NCBI GenBank assembly: GCA_963811805.1
Contig: CAWESU010000001.1
Location: 372,001-436,000 of the forward strand
Length of the DNA stretch: 64,000 bases
Direction of reading: 5' to 3'
DNA from: DAHUXN01 sp963811805
GTDB taxonomy: Bacteria; Acidobacteriota; Terriglobia; Acidiferrales; UBA7541
Part shown: positions 16,251 to 26,115 of the stretch, piece by piece
How positions within the stretch are numbered: the first letter of the stretch is position 1
Layout of the letters: each line of letters opens with the position of its first letter
Made by a program: the position numbers and the translations under genes
Notes under the pieces: generated by a model
Told to the model about the DNA's origin: nothing
What the model saw: only the letters and a program-made list of their open reading frames with translations
Databases searched by the model: none

Positions 16251-17105
16251 TCAGGTTCCGAGGAGGTTGATTTGCAGCTTTTCGTAGCCGTGCTCGCGGG
16301 CCCACAGGTCCAGAGGTATGGCGGCCAGTTCGTCCACAGTGGGGACGGCCAAACCCATTTTGGTCAAATCGATGCTCTTCAGATAGGTGTGGCAAGTGTC
16401 GCAAACGTCCACGCGCACATGCGCGATTTCCGGCGCGGAATAGAACGCCATCTGCGGCTCTCTCTCTTCGCCGCATGCTGGACAATAAATTCTTCGAAAA
16501 ATCCACTCGTGCGAGCAGAGCATGCAGACGAGCGACTTCTCGGCCCCGTCTCCTTTGCTGCGCAAGACTCCGACGATGGGTTTGGCGCCGCACAGCGGAC
16601 AGGTGGAAGGAGTTCCATGCAGGGTGACGGGCGCGCGCTGATCGGCGAGGTACTCGGCGTAGGGCTGAAGAAAGACCCACGCCAGCCATTGCTGCGAAGG
16701 AGCCGCGGACGAGTCGCTGGCCCGATCTTCCCCTGCGTCGCTCGCGCCTAGCGGCGATTCCGTTTCGCCGTACCAGAAGTCTTCGAGGGCCCGCTGCCAC
16801 CCCGACGAGCCCTGCTGCGCCAAATCGTCAGCGGCCTGGGCAAGCGGCGCGGGCGCAAACTGCCCGATCGCGGACAGAAATTCTGGAAACTTCGGCAGGA
16901 GAACGGGAAGATTCAATTCACTCCGCAAGGTTCCCGCGGGAATGGCCGGCGAAGAATCCGCGAGGGCTTGGGCGAGGTCCGCGTACAGCGCTTGCTGAAA
17001 GGTTGCGACACGTGTATAGAAATGCAGTCCTTCCGCGGCGAAGGGATAAGAGGAAGTCAGTTCAGTAGCGCGGCCGATACGCCGGTCCCACTGCGAGCGG
17101 GTCAT
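16251..17105 (-). CDS. fdhE: Formate dehydrogenase accessory protein FdhE
   Basis: A 284-residue cytosolic rubredoxin-like assembly factor. The C-terminal half carries the conserved cysteine pairs: CPLCGAKP near residue 174, CMLCSHEW, CPACGEE and CDTCHTYLKSIDL, followed by AVPTVDELAAIPLDLWA, typical of FdhE. In Escherichia coli, FdhE is needed for the activity of respiratory formate dehydrogenases after export. It is the fourth gene of the operon and overlaps the gamma-subunit stop by 4 bp (ATGA). Confidence 0.95.
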   Translation of the reverse strand: MTRSQWDRRIGRATELTSSYPFAAEGLHFYTRVATFQQALYADLAQALADSSPAIPAGTLRSELNLPVLLPKFPEFLSAIGQFAPAPLAQAADDLAQQGSSGWQRALEDFWYGETESPLGASDAGEDRASDSSAAPSQQWLAWVFLQPYAEYLADQRAPVTLHGTPSTCPLCGAKPIVGVLRSKGDGAEKSLVCMLCSHEWIFRRIYCPACGEEREPQMAFYSAPEIAHVRVDVCDTCHTYLKSIDLTKMGLAVPTVDELAAIPLDLWAREHGYEKLQINLLGT

Positions 17106-17779
17106 TGCTTCGATCGGGATCTGCCGCTGAGCGCTTCATACCATGAGCGGTGGAACGTCCAGGCCCACGCACGCGTCACGGTCCCATGAATCATGCCAGG
17201 CAAGCTGCCCTCTTCCAGGAAAACGCTCATGTACACGTGAATCATGAACAGGCCGATGGTGATCATGGCCACGCTCGCGTGGATGAGGATAGCGGCATAG
17301 CGCACAAAGCGCAGGTTCCACGGCAGCGCTTCCGTGTACCACAGCGCCACGCCGGAGAGCACCATCAGGATAACGCCATAAAACATTCCCCAGAAGAAGA
17401 GCTTCTGCCCGTAATTGAAGCGTCCTACGGGAGGAAGATTGTCGTCTTCATTCTGAATGTAGTAGCGGATGTTTTTGAGCCAGGCGCGGTCGTTACTGTC
17501 GACTTGCATGTCGCGGCGCCACTCCACGAACATCCAGAAAAAAGAAAGCGTGAAAATCAGTCCGAGCCACGGGTGCCAGAACCGCGCCACCGGGCCGCCG
17601 CCCACGATCGCGGCAAACCAATAGAGATCCGGCGACCAGAACGCCAGGCCGGTAATCAGCAGATAGGCATAAGCGAGGGCGCCAATCCAGTGATTCGCAC
17701 GCTCACCCAAAGTGTAGCGAGGGATCAGCTCGTCGTTTTGGCCGGCAGCGGTGGAACGCGAAACGGCGTGTGTGCTCAT
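17102..17779 (-). CDS. fdnI: Formate dehydrogenase cytochrome b556 (gamma) subunit
   Basis: A 225-residue membrane subunit with four hydrophobic helices. It begins with a soluble stretch and RYTLGERANHWIGALAYAYLLITGLAFW, with a haem-ligand His in NHW. Further His residues occur in ARFWHPWLGLIF and AAILIHASVAMITIGLFMIHVYM, as expected for diheme FdnI/FdoI. It passes electrons from the beta subunit to quinone. The ATG at 17779 overlaps the beta-subunit stop by 4 bp. The longer open frame upstream is a shadow of the beta subunit gene. Confidence 0.94.
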   Translation of the reverse strand: MSTHAVSRSTAAGQNDELIPRYTLGERANHWIGALAYAYLLITGLAFWSPDLYWFAAIVGGGPVARFWHPWLGLIFTLSFFWMFVEWRRDMQVDSNDRAWLKNIRYYIQNEDDNLPPVGRFNYGQKLFFWGMFYGVILMVLSGVALWYTEALPWNLRFVRYAAILIHASVAMITIGLFMIHVYMSVFLEEGSLPGMIHGTVTRAWAWTFHRSWYEALSGRSRSKQ

Positions 17780-18666
17780 ACACGCCTCCCATCGTCCTGC
17801 GGGAGATGCTCTTCTTTCTTCTGTCCGTAGCGCATGTAGTGCCAAGCCAGTCCGAACACGCCTCCGACCATCGCCAGGTTCCCGATCCACTTCAGCGGAT
17901 GCTTCCACAATTGCACGGTGATGGGAATGTGCGGATCCTTCGGCAGGCCGCCGTACAACTCGGGATTGGTGGCATCGTGCAGAACGTAGATCACGTGCGT
18001 CCCGCCGACTCCAGGGGGATCGTAAACTCCGGCATCGGGGAACCCGGATTGTGCGCGAAGTTGCTCCGCTCGCTTCTCCGCCAATTCCTTCATTTCCGGC
18101 TTGGTGCCAAAATGCAGGCAGCCGGTGGGACACGCCTTGATGCAAGCCGGCTCGAGACCCACAGCGACGCGGTCGCTGCATAGCGTGCATTTGAAGACTT
18201 TGTGCGCCGCCGGACTGAATTTCGGAATGTCGAACGGGCAGCCGGTGATGCAGTAGCCGCAACCGATGCAGTGCTCTTCTTGAAAATCCACGATGCCGTT
18301 GGCGTACTGCACGATGGCGCCGTCGGCGGGACACGCGGCCAGGCAGCCGGGATCTTCGCAGTGCATACACTGATCTTTGCGCATCAGCAGCATCATGGTG
18401 CCGTCTTCGCGCTCATGCTCGTTGAACTTGATCAGGTTCCAGTAATTCCAGGCCGTTTGCGGCATGGTCTGATAGGTATTGTCAAAGGTGGTTTCGCTAA
18501 AGGTGTAGCCATTCCATTCCAAGCAGGCGACTTCACACGCTTTGCAGCCGATGCACGTGGTGGTATCCACGAGCTTGCAGACGTGGAATTCGCGATTTAG
18601 CCCAGCGCCGGGGACGGTGCCAGCGTGCGCTGAAATTCTGACGATTTCCGTTGCGGCCTGGCTCAT
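17776..18666 (-). CDS. fdnH: Formate dehydrogenase iron-sulfur (beta) subunit
   Basis: A 296-residue electron-transfer subunit. Four ferredoxin-like clusters are visible: DTTTCIGCKACEVACLEWNG near residue 34, DQCMHCEDPGCLAACP near 97, EEHCIGCGYCITGCPFDIP near 130 and FKCTLCSDR followed by EPACIKACPTGCLHFG near 159-180. A single C-terminal helix, IGNLAMVGGVFGLAWHYM, anchors it in the membrane, as in FdnH/FdoH. An AGGAG site lies about 8 nt before the ATG, and the alpha-subunit stop is 9 nt upstream. Confidence 0.95.
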   Translation of the reverse strand: MSQAATEIVRISAHAGTVPGAGLNREFHVCKLVDTTTCIGCKACEVACLEWNGYTFSETTFDNTYQTMPQTAWNYWNLIKFNEHEREDGTMMLLMRKDQCMHCEDPGCLAACPADGAIVQYANGIVDFQEEHCIGCGYCITGCPFDIPKFSPAAHKVFKCTLCSDRVAVGLEPACIKACPTGCLHFGTKPEMKELAEKRAEQLRAQSGFPDAGVYDPPGVGGTHVIYVLHDATNPELYGGLPKDPHIPITVQLWKHPLKWIGNLAMVGGVFGLAWHYMRYGQKKEEHLPQDDGRRV

Positions 18667-18675
18667 CGTCTGCTC

Positions 18676-21600
18676 CTAAGCCTTCTCGACCTTCACGAGG
18701 AAGCCCTTGGATTCGGGCGTGTGGGCGTTTGGATCAGTCACCGTCGGCGTAAGCAAATTCGCCGGGGTGCGCGCATTTCTTCCTTCATCCTCGTCGATGC
18801 CGCGGAAGCCCTGGTGAATGGGCAATCCAATCTGATAGACCTTCTTTCCGTCGATCATCATCGGCTTCAGGCGGCGAGTGACGAAGGCTTTGGCGATGTA
18901 GGTTCCTCGCGCGCTGATCACCTTGATGATGTCCGTGCCGTGAATTCCTTTTTCTTCGGCGAGCTCGACGGGGATCTCGACGAACGGTTCCGGGATCAGT
19001 TGGACGTTCATGGGATTATTCTTCGTCCAATAGTGATACTGCTCGGTCAGCCGATAGGTGGTACAGACGATGCTGTATTCCTCCGGTGAGCCGAATTTGT
19101 CGTAAGGCGTCTTGAACTTCTTCACCAGCGGGTTGCTCGACTGGTCCGGATGCAATGGATTCTTGATGGGGCTTTCGATTGGTTCGTAATGTTCCGGGAA
19201 CGGCCCGTCCACCAGCACTCCGATGGGAGCGAACAATCGTCCTACGCCTTCCGGGTTCATGATAAACGGGCCCATGTGATCTTTTGGATGCGAGGCGGGA
19301 TTGAAATCCGGAACGTCGTTGCCGGCCCATTTCCCTGCCGCTTCGTTCCACCAGACCTGCTTGCGCTCCGGGTCCCACGGCTTCCCTTCCAGGTTACACG
19401 AAGCGCGGTTGTAGAGCACGCGGCGATTGGCCGGCCATGACCACGCCCAGTTGGGATAAACACCCATGCCCGATGGATCTTCGGTGCCGCGGCGTTGGAT
19501 TTGCGGGCCCGCTTCCGTCCACATGCCAGAGTAGATCCAGTTGCCGCAGTTCGTGGTGCCATCATCCTTCAGCCACGCGAATCCCGGCAATTGCTGGCCG
19601 GCCTTAATCACTTGCTTGGTTGCAGGGTCTGTTAGGTCGGCAAGCGCCCGGCCGTTCAATTCCATGGCCACTTGGGCAAGCGGCGGGTGCTCCGCGTCGG
19701 CATATGCCCAGCTCAGATTCAGAATCGGATCGGGGAATTTTCCGCCCTCTTTTTTGTACAAATCCCGCACGCGCAGAAAAATCTGCGCGACGATGTCCTG
19801 ATCGAGGCGCGCATCTCCGGGAGGGGGAACTGCGGCATATTTCCAGGTCACCCAGCGCGCGGAATTCGTCATACTCCCGTCTTTTTCCGCGAAGCCCGCG
19901 CACGGCAGGCGGTACACAGTGGTGCTGATGTTCCTCTGTTCGTCGGCGGTGATTCCCGGAGCTTTCCAGAACTCGCTGGTTTCATCTGGATAAATTTCGC
20001 CCACCACCAGCCAATCGGCTTTTTTCAGCGCGTTGATGTTTTTAGTTGTGTCCGGCCCGATCATCACGCCGTTCATGCCAAAGGCAAACAGGCCCTTGAC
20101 CTTGCCGTTGTACATATCGTCCCAGATGTGGGTCCAAGAATAATCGCGGTCGTACTTCGGCAGGTAATCAAACGCGAACCCATTTTCTTTTGTGGCCGCG
20201 TCCCCGTACATGGACTTCAGCAGGGACACGAAAAACTTTGGCGTATTCTGATAGTAGTTCATCGAATCCCACGGCGTTGGTTTCGACGAGGTCGGGGTGA
20301 CTCTCTTCAGATACGCCGCCAAATTGGCGTCAGCAGGGACCGGCGCTTTCAGGTAGCCCGGCAGGCTATCGAAAAGTCCGGCCATATCCGTCGCGCCCTG
20401 AATATTCGAATGGCCGCGCAGCGCGTTCACGCCACCGCCGGCCCGGCCGACGTTGCCGAGCAACAGTTGGATCATTGCCGCGGTGCGAATGATTTGCGTC
20501 CCGAAGGTGTGCTGGGTCCAACCCACCGCGTAGATGATGGTCGCGACTTTCTTCATGTCGCCGTCTTTGCGGACCGAAGTGAACAAGTCGGCGGCCTTCA
20601 GAAACTGGTCTCTGGGGATGCCGGTGATGCGCTCGACCGTTTCCGGCGTGTAACGCGAATACTGCCGCTTAAGCAATTGGAAAACGCAGCGGGGATGCTG
20701 GAGCGTCAAATCGTAGGCGACGTTCGGCGGCAACGTCGGCGGCGCGCTGGCAGCAGGCGTTTCAGCGTGCGAAGGTTTCGCGTGCCCGGAAGACGCGACT
20801 GCGCCCGCTTTGCCGCTCAGGTCTCCGCCCTGCTGATAATTCCACGTGGATTTATCGTATGTGCCCGCGGCGGAATCAAATCCTGAATAGAGCCCGTCCT
20901 CCGGCAGTTTGAATCCTTCTTTGACGATAAACGCGGCGTTCGTGTAGTTGACCAGATATTCCTTGGCGATACGGTTGTTCTCGATGGCGTAGTGAATCAG
21001 TCCGCCGAGGAACGCAATATCGGCGCCGGCGCGAATTTGAAGATAGAGGTCGGCGGTAGCGGAGGTGCGGGTGAATCGCGGGTCTACGGAAATGAGTTTG
21101 GCGTTGCGGTTACGCTTCGCCTCCATAGCCCACTTGAATCCGCAGGGATGGTTCTCGGCGGGATTCCCGCCCATGATCAACATCATGTCGGTATTCTTGA
21201 TGTCGATCCAGCCATTGGTCATCGCCCCGCGTCCGAATGTTGGTCCCAAACTTGAGACCGTGGGGCCGTGTCAAACACGGGCTTGGTTTTCTAAATACAC
21301 CAAGCCCAAACTCCTCATTGCTTTGACGACGAGATAATTGAACTCGTTTGTGTCGGTGCAGCCGCCGATGAAGGAGATGCCCTCGCAGCGATTCACGGTG
21401 TGACCCCCGGGGTCCTTTTCGACAAATGTCGCGTCGCGCGTCTTCTTGGCCCATTGCGCGATCTCATCTAGGGCATCATCCCACGGGATGTCCTGCCAGT
21501 CCGTTCCGCCGGGCCTGCGGACTTGCGGCTTCGTAAGCCGCCGCGGGTTGAGCATGTCCTGTTCGAGCGAAGAGCCCTTGGGGCACAACGTGCCGCGATT

Positions 21601-21855
21601 GGTGGGATGATCGGGGTCGCCTTCAACGTGAATCACCTGCGGCGACACGTTTTTTGCCCGGTCGCCGATAGTGTAAATCAGCACTCCGCAACCGACCGCG
21701 CAGTACGGACACGTCGAGCGAGTCTCGGAGGCGCGCGCGATCTTTAATTCTTTGAGCTGGGCGTAGGCAGGCTTGAGATCGAATCCGAAGACGGTAGCAG
21801 CAGCGCCCCCCATAGCTGCAACCTTAAAAAAGTCTCTGCGGGACGTCTGCATCAT
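18676..21855 (-). CDS. fdnG: Formate dehydrogenase catalytic (alpha) subunit, selenocysteine-containing
   Basis: One gene of 1059 residues read through an in-frame TGA at 21271-21273, which encodes selenocysteine at residue 195 (context NQARV-U-HGPTV, as in E. coli FdnG/FdoG). It oxidises formate to CO2 at a bis-MGD molybdenum or tungsten site on the periplasmic side. The N-terminus is a Tat signal (SRRDFFK, then a hydrophobic stretch). A 4Fe-4S motif follows: CPYCAVGCGVL, then LCPKG. After Sec come GPTFGRGAMTNGWIDI, MGGNPAENHP and the C-terminal MGD-binding domain. Residues about 335-360 contain an Ala/Pro/His-rich insert. The start at 21855 has GGGAGGTG just upstream; a second ATG follows directly. 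Requires SelA/B/C/D, which are not in this window. Confidence 0.96.
21242..21273 (-). promoter_or_regulatory. SECIS element with the UGA selenocysteine codon of fdnG
   Basis: UGA (21273-21271) is followed after 11 nt by a perfect hairpin, GGUCUC (21259-21254), loop AAGUUU (21253-21248), GGGACC (21247-21242). The 11-nt spacing and a GU within the apical loop match the bacterial SECIS of E. coli fdhF/fdnG that SelB binds. Confidence 0.92.
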
Positions 21856-21897
21856 GAGCACCTCCCGATTCGATTCCGGAATCAGGCGACGACCCAC

Positions 21898-21927
21898 TTC
21901 TTAGACCTTCCAGGATTCGTTTGTCAA
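21898..21927 (-). promoter_or_regulatory. Candidate promoter of the formate dehydrogenase operon
   Basis: A perfect -35 TTGACA (21927-21922) is followed by an 18-bp spacer and a weak -10 TAAGAA (21903-21898), about 40 bp before the start. No clear FNR or FhlA site was recognised in 21856-22139. Confidence 0.4.
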
Positions 21928-22139
21928 GAAGTATGAATCGCGGCGTCGAGGAAACACTTTCTCCGCGTTCACATAACAGTAACAATCCGGCATTGCTCTT
22001 ATGGTCTGCGAATTTCGCTCGCGACTGCAACTGCTCAACATGCCTTTCAAATTAGCGGCAGAGAGGCTGCTGCTGTGAGATTATTCCGCCGGCGTCGGCA
22101 ACAATTGGACCCGGCGCGCGTGTAGAGGGGACCCAGCGG

Positions 22140-23432
22140 ATGTCTGAGGTTTCCAAAATGCTCATCACGGAAAGGCCAGCGCCATCGCGTGCTTCGCGAT
22201 GGTTTGCCCTCGCGGTGATCGGCATCGCCTGCTACGGCGGCTACTACGCATTCGACTATATCGGACCGCTTGCGCCGCTGCTCAGCCGCCAACTGCACTT
22301 TTCGAATACCGACATCGGGTGGCTCCAAGCCGTCTACAGTTTTCCCAACATCATCGCGATGCTCGTCTGCGGCATCCTCATCGACCGGCTGGGAACGCGA
22401 AAGTCGTTTTCGATTTTTGGCGTGCTGGTGTTCGTGGGCTTGGTGGTCACCGCGCTCAATCCGCGGCTGGGCATCATGATTTCCGGCCGGCTGCTCGTCG
22501 GTTCGGGCGGCGAAGCCCTCGCGCTGACTGCCAACGTTGGCGTGGCCCGCTGGTTCTGGCACGATGAGTTGAGCATGGCGTTCGGCCTGCGCGGGTCGGC
22601 GGCGCGGCTCGGGTCGCTGAGCGCGCAAGTCTCGCCGGCGTGGGCGCCCGGTGCGTACACTTACTGGCGCTGGCCGCTTCTTCTCGGCGTCGGCTTCGGT
22701 GCACTCTGCCTGGTGGGCGCCGCGCTGTACTGGAGGCTCGATTCCCGCGGCGAGCGCCGATTCACCCTGGGGCACATAGCCCGGACAACAAAAATCCCGC
22801 TGGGTGAGGTGTTCCGCTTCAATCGATCTTTCTGGCTGATTGCGGCGCTATGCTTCACGTTCTACGGCTGCATCTTTCCCTTCGAAACCTTCGGGCAGAA
22901 ATTCTTGATCGAGGCGCGGCACGTTTCGCCGCAGACCGCAGCGCTGTTAGTAGGCATGGAACCGTTCTTCTCGTTGATCGGCATGCCGATTTTCGGCCTG
23001 CTCGTCGATCGCTACGCGCGCCGGTCGCTGCTCATGATGTTTGGTTCGTTGCTCATCGTGCCGGTGTTCCCGATGCTGGGCTACACGAATATCTCGCCGG
23101 TGGTTCCGCTGGCCATGATGGGAGTGGCCTTCGCGCTGGTACCGGCGGTGATGTGGCCGGCGCTCGTCTACGTGGTGGACAAGTCGCGGCTCGGCTTGGC
23201 CAACGGCATGTTGGATTCCGTGCAACAGTTCGGGCTCGTGATCATCAATTTGCTGATCGGTTGGGCTAACGACCATTGGCTCGCGAGCGCAACGAACAGA
23301 GCGGGCTACCATGCGGGCTTGTGGATGTTCACGGCGATTGCGGTGCTCGCCGTGCTATGCGCGTTCGCTTTGTGGCGCGTGGAGACGGGTCCATCGGCGC
23401 ACGGCCTGGAGACGATGACGGCCGGGCAATAA
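22140..23432 (+). CDS. Major facilitator superfamily transporter (12 TM)
   Basis: A 430-residue inner-membrane transporter with about 12 hydrophobic segments. Family hallmarks include the loop 2-3 motif GILIDRLGTRKSF and its repeat in the second half, GLLVDRYARRSLLM. The opening helix ACYGGYYAFDYIGPLAPLL resembles anion/solute symporters. A GAGGGGA stretch lies upstream of the ATG. It is the first gene of a six-gene run of catabolic-type enzymes on the plus strand and probably imports their substrate. The substrate is unknown. Confidence 0.88.
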   Translation: MSEVSKMLITERPAPSRASRWFALAVIGIACYGGYYAFDYIGPLAPLLSRQLHFSNTDIGWLQAVYSFPNIIAMLVCGILIDRLGTRKSFSIFGVLVFVGLVVTALNPRLGIMISGRLLVGSGGEALALTANVGVARWFWHDELSMAFGLRGSAARLGSLSAQVSPAWAPGAYTYWRWPLLLGVGFGALCLVGAALYWRLDSRGERRFTLGHIARTTKIPLGEVFRFNRSFWLIAALCFTFYGCIFPFETFGQKFLIEARHVSPQTAALLVGMEPFFSLIGMPIFGLLVDRYARRSLLMMFGSLLIVPVFPMLGYTNISPVVPLAMMGVAFALVPAVMWPALVYVVDKSRLGLANGMLDSVQQFGLVIINLLIGWANDHWLASATNRAGYHAGLWMFTAIAVLAVLCAFALWRVETGPSAHGLETMTAGQ

Positions 23433-23534
23433 AGTCTGTTGCGCTGCGCGTCCGTATCCGCGGAATTAATTTGGACGGTTGGACTCCAGTCTTGACGAAG
23501 GCTTTCAGGCTGACTTAGAGTCCTCGGGGAAAAT

Positions 23535-24236
23535 ATGAAAATCGCTGACATGAATTGGATGCAGGTCGAAAAAAATTTGCAGCAGGACCGCCGCGCCGTC
23601 GTGCCGGTAGGCAGCACCGAACAGCACGGATATCTGCGCCTGACCGTCGACGCGATTCTCGCTGAGCGCGTGAGCTGCGAGGCCGCGGAGCCTCTTGGCG
23701 TGCCGGTGTTTCCCGTCCTGAGCTACGGCATCACTCCTTACTTTCGCGCTTACCCCGGGACCATCAGCCTTCGACTCGATACCTACCAGCGTATCGTCGC
23801 GGACATTCTTGACAGTCTCGCCGGCGCCGGATTCACGCGCATCATGTTTGTGAACGGCCACGGCGGAAACACTCCCGGCGGTTCGATTCTGCAGGAGTGG
23901 ATGAACGCTCATCCGGGAACAATCGTGAAGTGGCACAACTGGTGGAACGCGCCAAGGACCGCCGCCGCAGTGGCGGCCATCGATTCCGTTGCGTCGCACG
24001 CGTCATGGATGGAAAACTTTGCCTGGACGCGGCTGACGGGCGTGAAGCTGCCCGATGGGCAGAAGCCGATGATTGACCTTGCGCGCATGCGCATGATGGA
24101 TGCCGCGGGCGTGCGTGCCTACTTGGGCGACGGCAATTTCGGCGGCGTGTACCAAAAGCCCGACGAACAAATGATGCAGGTGTGGCGGGCTGGCGTCGAA
24201 GAGACGCGCGAAGCCTTGGAGGGCCCTTGGGCGTGA
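23535..24236 (+). CDS. Creatininase-family amidohydrolase
   Basis: A 233-residue metal-dependent hydrolase of the creatininase fold. Metal ligands are in place: VGSTEQHG (E29, H31), LTVDAILA (D39) and VNGHGGN (H109). The usual late block HAGExET is changed to HASWMEN near residues 155-161, keeping the His and Glu but altering the rest, so the substrate may differ from classical members. Family members open cyclic amides (creatinine), hydrolyse ring ketones or act on peptides in cofactor maturation. Its stop codon overlaps the GTG start of the next gene, placing it in the same operon. Confidence 0.85.
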   Translation: MKIADMNWMQVEKNLQQDRRAVVPVGSTEQHGYLRLTVDAILAERVSCEAAEPLGVPVFPVLSYGITPYFRAYPGTISLRLDTYQRIVADILDSLAGAGFTRIMFVNGHGGNTPGGSILQEWMNAHPGTIVKWHNWWNAPRTAAAVAAIDSVASHASWMENFAWTRLTGVKLPDGQKPMIDLARMRMMDAAGVRAYLGDGNFGGVYQKPDEQMMQVWRAGVEETREALEGPWA

Positions 24237-25306
24237 CCCCCGACGCGGCCGGCTCACCGGAGGGGATTCTGATCTGGGGCGCGGGGGCCATCGGTGGCAC
24301 CGTTGCGGCGTACCTGCGTCGCGCCGGTGTTGACGTCACGGCTGTGGATGCGAACGGCGCTCACGTTCAGGCTATCCGCGAGCGGGGCCTGGCCATCACT
24401 GGGCCAATCGAAGGCTTTGTGCAGCCCTTGCCGGCGTGTAGACCGGATGATGTCACCGGCACCTGGAACACCATCTTCCTGTGCGTCAAAGCGCAGCACA
24501 CCGAAGCGGCTGCGAAGCGACTTGCTCCACATCTCGCGCCGGATGGCGTTGTTGTATCACTGCAAAACGGCTTCAATGAGTTGGCCATCGCTGAGGTGGT
24601 GGGTCGAGAGCGCACCATGGGTGCGTTTATCAACTTTGGCGCCGACGTACTAGAACCGAGCGTTGTGCACTTTGGTGGACGGGGTGCGGTGGTCATCGGC
24701 GAACTAGATGGTCGCCATAGCGAACGGCTTGCGCGCGTGCATCGCGCACTGCGGCACTTCGAGCCGGACGCCATCATCACGGACAATATATGGGGCTACC
24801 TTTGGGGCAAGATGGGCTACGGCTCCCTGCTTTTCGCCAGCGCGCTCACGCCGGCGAGCATCGTCGAGGTGCTCGACTCCCGGGATGCGCGGCCAGCGCT
24901 CACGGCGCTTGCTCGGGAAGTGATGTCTGTAGCCGCGACCGAGGGAATTGCCCCAATGGGCTTCAACGGCTACGACCCCACGGCGTTTGGCGCCAACGGC
25001 ACGTCGGCGGAGATCGACTCCTCGTTCGATGCCATGGTGGCCTTTAACCGCCGCTCGGCGAAGACGCACAGCGGCGTGTGGCGGGACATTGCGGTTCACC
25101 ACCGTAAGACAGAATGCGCAGCGCAGTTCGCGCCGATTCTGAAGCTGGCGCAGCAGTCCCGCGTCGCCATTCCCTTTGTCGAGCGCCTGGTATCGCTTAT
25201 GCGTGAAGTAGAGGACGGCGTGCGTCCACAAACGCTGGATAATCTGGCGCGGTTGAATGATGAATTCGTTCTGAGATCGAACAGTAGGCATTCAGGGCAA
25301 TCATAG
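24233..25306 (+). CDS. Ketopantoate reductase-like (ApbA/PanE family) oxidoreductase
   Basis: A 357-residue NADP-dependent dehydrogenase. The N-terminal nucleotide site is ILIWGAGAIGGTVAAYLRRAG; the family also shows FLCVKAQHT, SLQNGFNE and the active-site Lys in YLWGKMGYGSLLFAS. The chain is about 50 residues longer than true PanE, so it may reduce another 2-oxo acid. The start is a GTG at 24233, overlapping the creatininase stop by 4 bp (GTGA). The longer frame from 24182 lies inside the creatininase gene. It probably belongs to the catabolic cluster, not to pantothenate synthesis. Confidence 0.85.
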   Translation: MTPDAAGSPEGILIWGAGAIGGTVAAYLRRAGVDVTAVDANGAHVQAIRERGLAITGPIEGFVQPLPACRPDDVTGTWNTIFLCVKAQHTEAAAKRLAPHLAPDGVVVSLQNGFNELAIAEVVGRERTMGAFINFGADVLEPSVVHFGGRGAVVIGELDGRHSERLARVHRALRHFEPDAIITDNIWGYLWGKMGYGSLLFASALTPASIVEVLDSRDARPALTALAREVMSVAATEGIAPMGFNGYDPTAFGANGTSAEIDSSFDAMVAFNRRSAKTHSGVWRDIAVHHRKTECAAQFAPILKLAQQSRVAIPFVERLVSLMREVEDGVRPQTLDNLARLNDEFVLRSNSRHSGQS

Positions 25307-25311
25307 TCTCC

Positions 25312-26079
25312 ATGCAAATAAGTTTCGACGGTCGAACGGCAATCGTTACTGGAGCCGCACATGGCTTCGGCCGCAGCATAGGTTTGAACTTTGCGAGCCT
25401 GGGTGCGCACGTGGTGGCTTGCGACGTGCTTGAGGACGAGCTCGCGGAAACCGCGCGACTGGCGAAGGAACAAGGGACGCCGCTCGAGGTTCGCGTGCTC
25501 GACGTGGGCGATCGTGCGGCGGTGCAAGGCATGGTCAGTGAAACGCTCAAGACCGCTGGCCGCATCGACGTTCTAGTGAACGATGCAGGCGGTGTGATGG
25601 GTCAGGTCGGCCGGCCGCTCGAGGAGGTTTCTGAAACCGATTGGCGGGCCATCTTCGCGGTGAATCTTGACGGCGCCTTTTACTTCAGTCAAGCAGTCGC
25701 TCCGGCGATGAAGGCGGCGCGCTACGGCCGCATCATTAACATTTCGAGCGGCGCAGGACTGGGCGTCAGCCTCACCGGCATCCAGGCGTACGCCTCAGCC
25801 AAGGCCGGCCAGATCGGCCTGACGCGACAGCTTGCGCACGAGCTTGGGCCGTGGGGAATTACTGTGAACAACGTGGCGCCAGGTTTTGTCCGTTCCAATC
25901 CCACCACGGAGAAGCAGTGGCAGGGCTATGGGGAGGATGGACAGCGTCGATTGATAGAGAATATTGCGTTGAAGCGGCTCGGTTCGCCGCAGGACATCGC
26001 CAACGGCGTGTTGTTCTTTGCCAGCGAGCACGCTGGGTGGATTACTGGCCAGACGTTGTCCATCGACGGAGGCAAGTAA
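25312..26079 (+). CDS. Short-chain dehydrogenase/reductase
   Basis: A 255-residue classical SDR. It has the cofactor motif VTGAAHGFGRSIG, a following acidic residue (CDVLEDE) that suggests NAD preference, the NDAGG block (NNAG equivalent), catalytic Ser in INISSGAG and YASAKAG (Tyr-x3-Lys) near residue 161, and the C-terminal ITGQTLSIDGGK. It starts 5 bp after the ApbA-like gene. The substrate is unknown. Confidence 0.93.
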   Translation: MQISFDGRTAIVTGAAHGFGRSIGLNFASLGAHVVACDVLEDELAETARLAKEQGTPLEVRVLDVGDRAAVQGMVSETLKTAGRIDVLVNDAGGVMGQVGRPLEEVSETDWRAIFAVNLDGAFYFSQAVAPAMKAARYGRIINISSGAGLGVSLTGIQAYASAKAGQIGLTRQLAHELGPWGITVNNVAPGFVRSNPTTEKQWQGYGEDGQRRLIENIALKRLGSPQDIANGVLFFASEHAGWITGQTLSIDGGK

Positions 26080-26115
26080 GGCCGGCCGTTCAAACGAGTT
26101 TGATTTGAGGAGACC

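Noticed and set aside
17102..18370. 422-residue frame covering the formate dehydrogenase gamma subunit
   Set aside because: Its first half is a shadow of the iron-sulfur subunit gene; the real start is the ATG at 17779.
18676..21897. Two separate genes or a pseudogene with an internal stop
   Set aside because: The stop is a TGA in the exact Sec context, with a SECIS hairpin at the right distance; both halves align as one FdnG-type protein.
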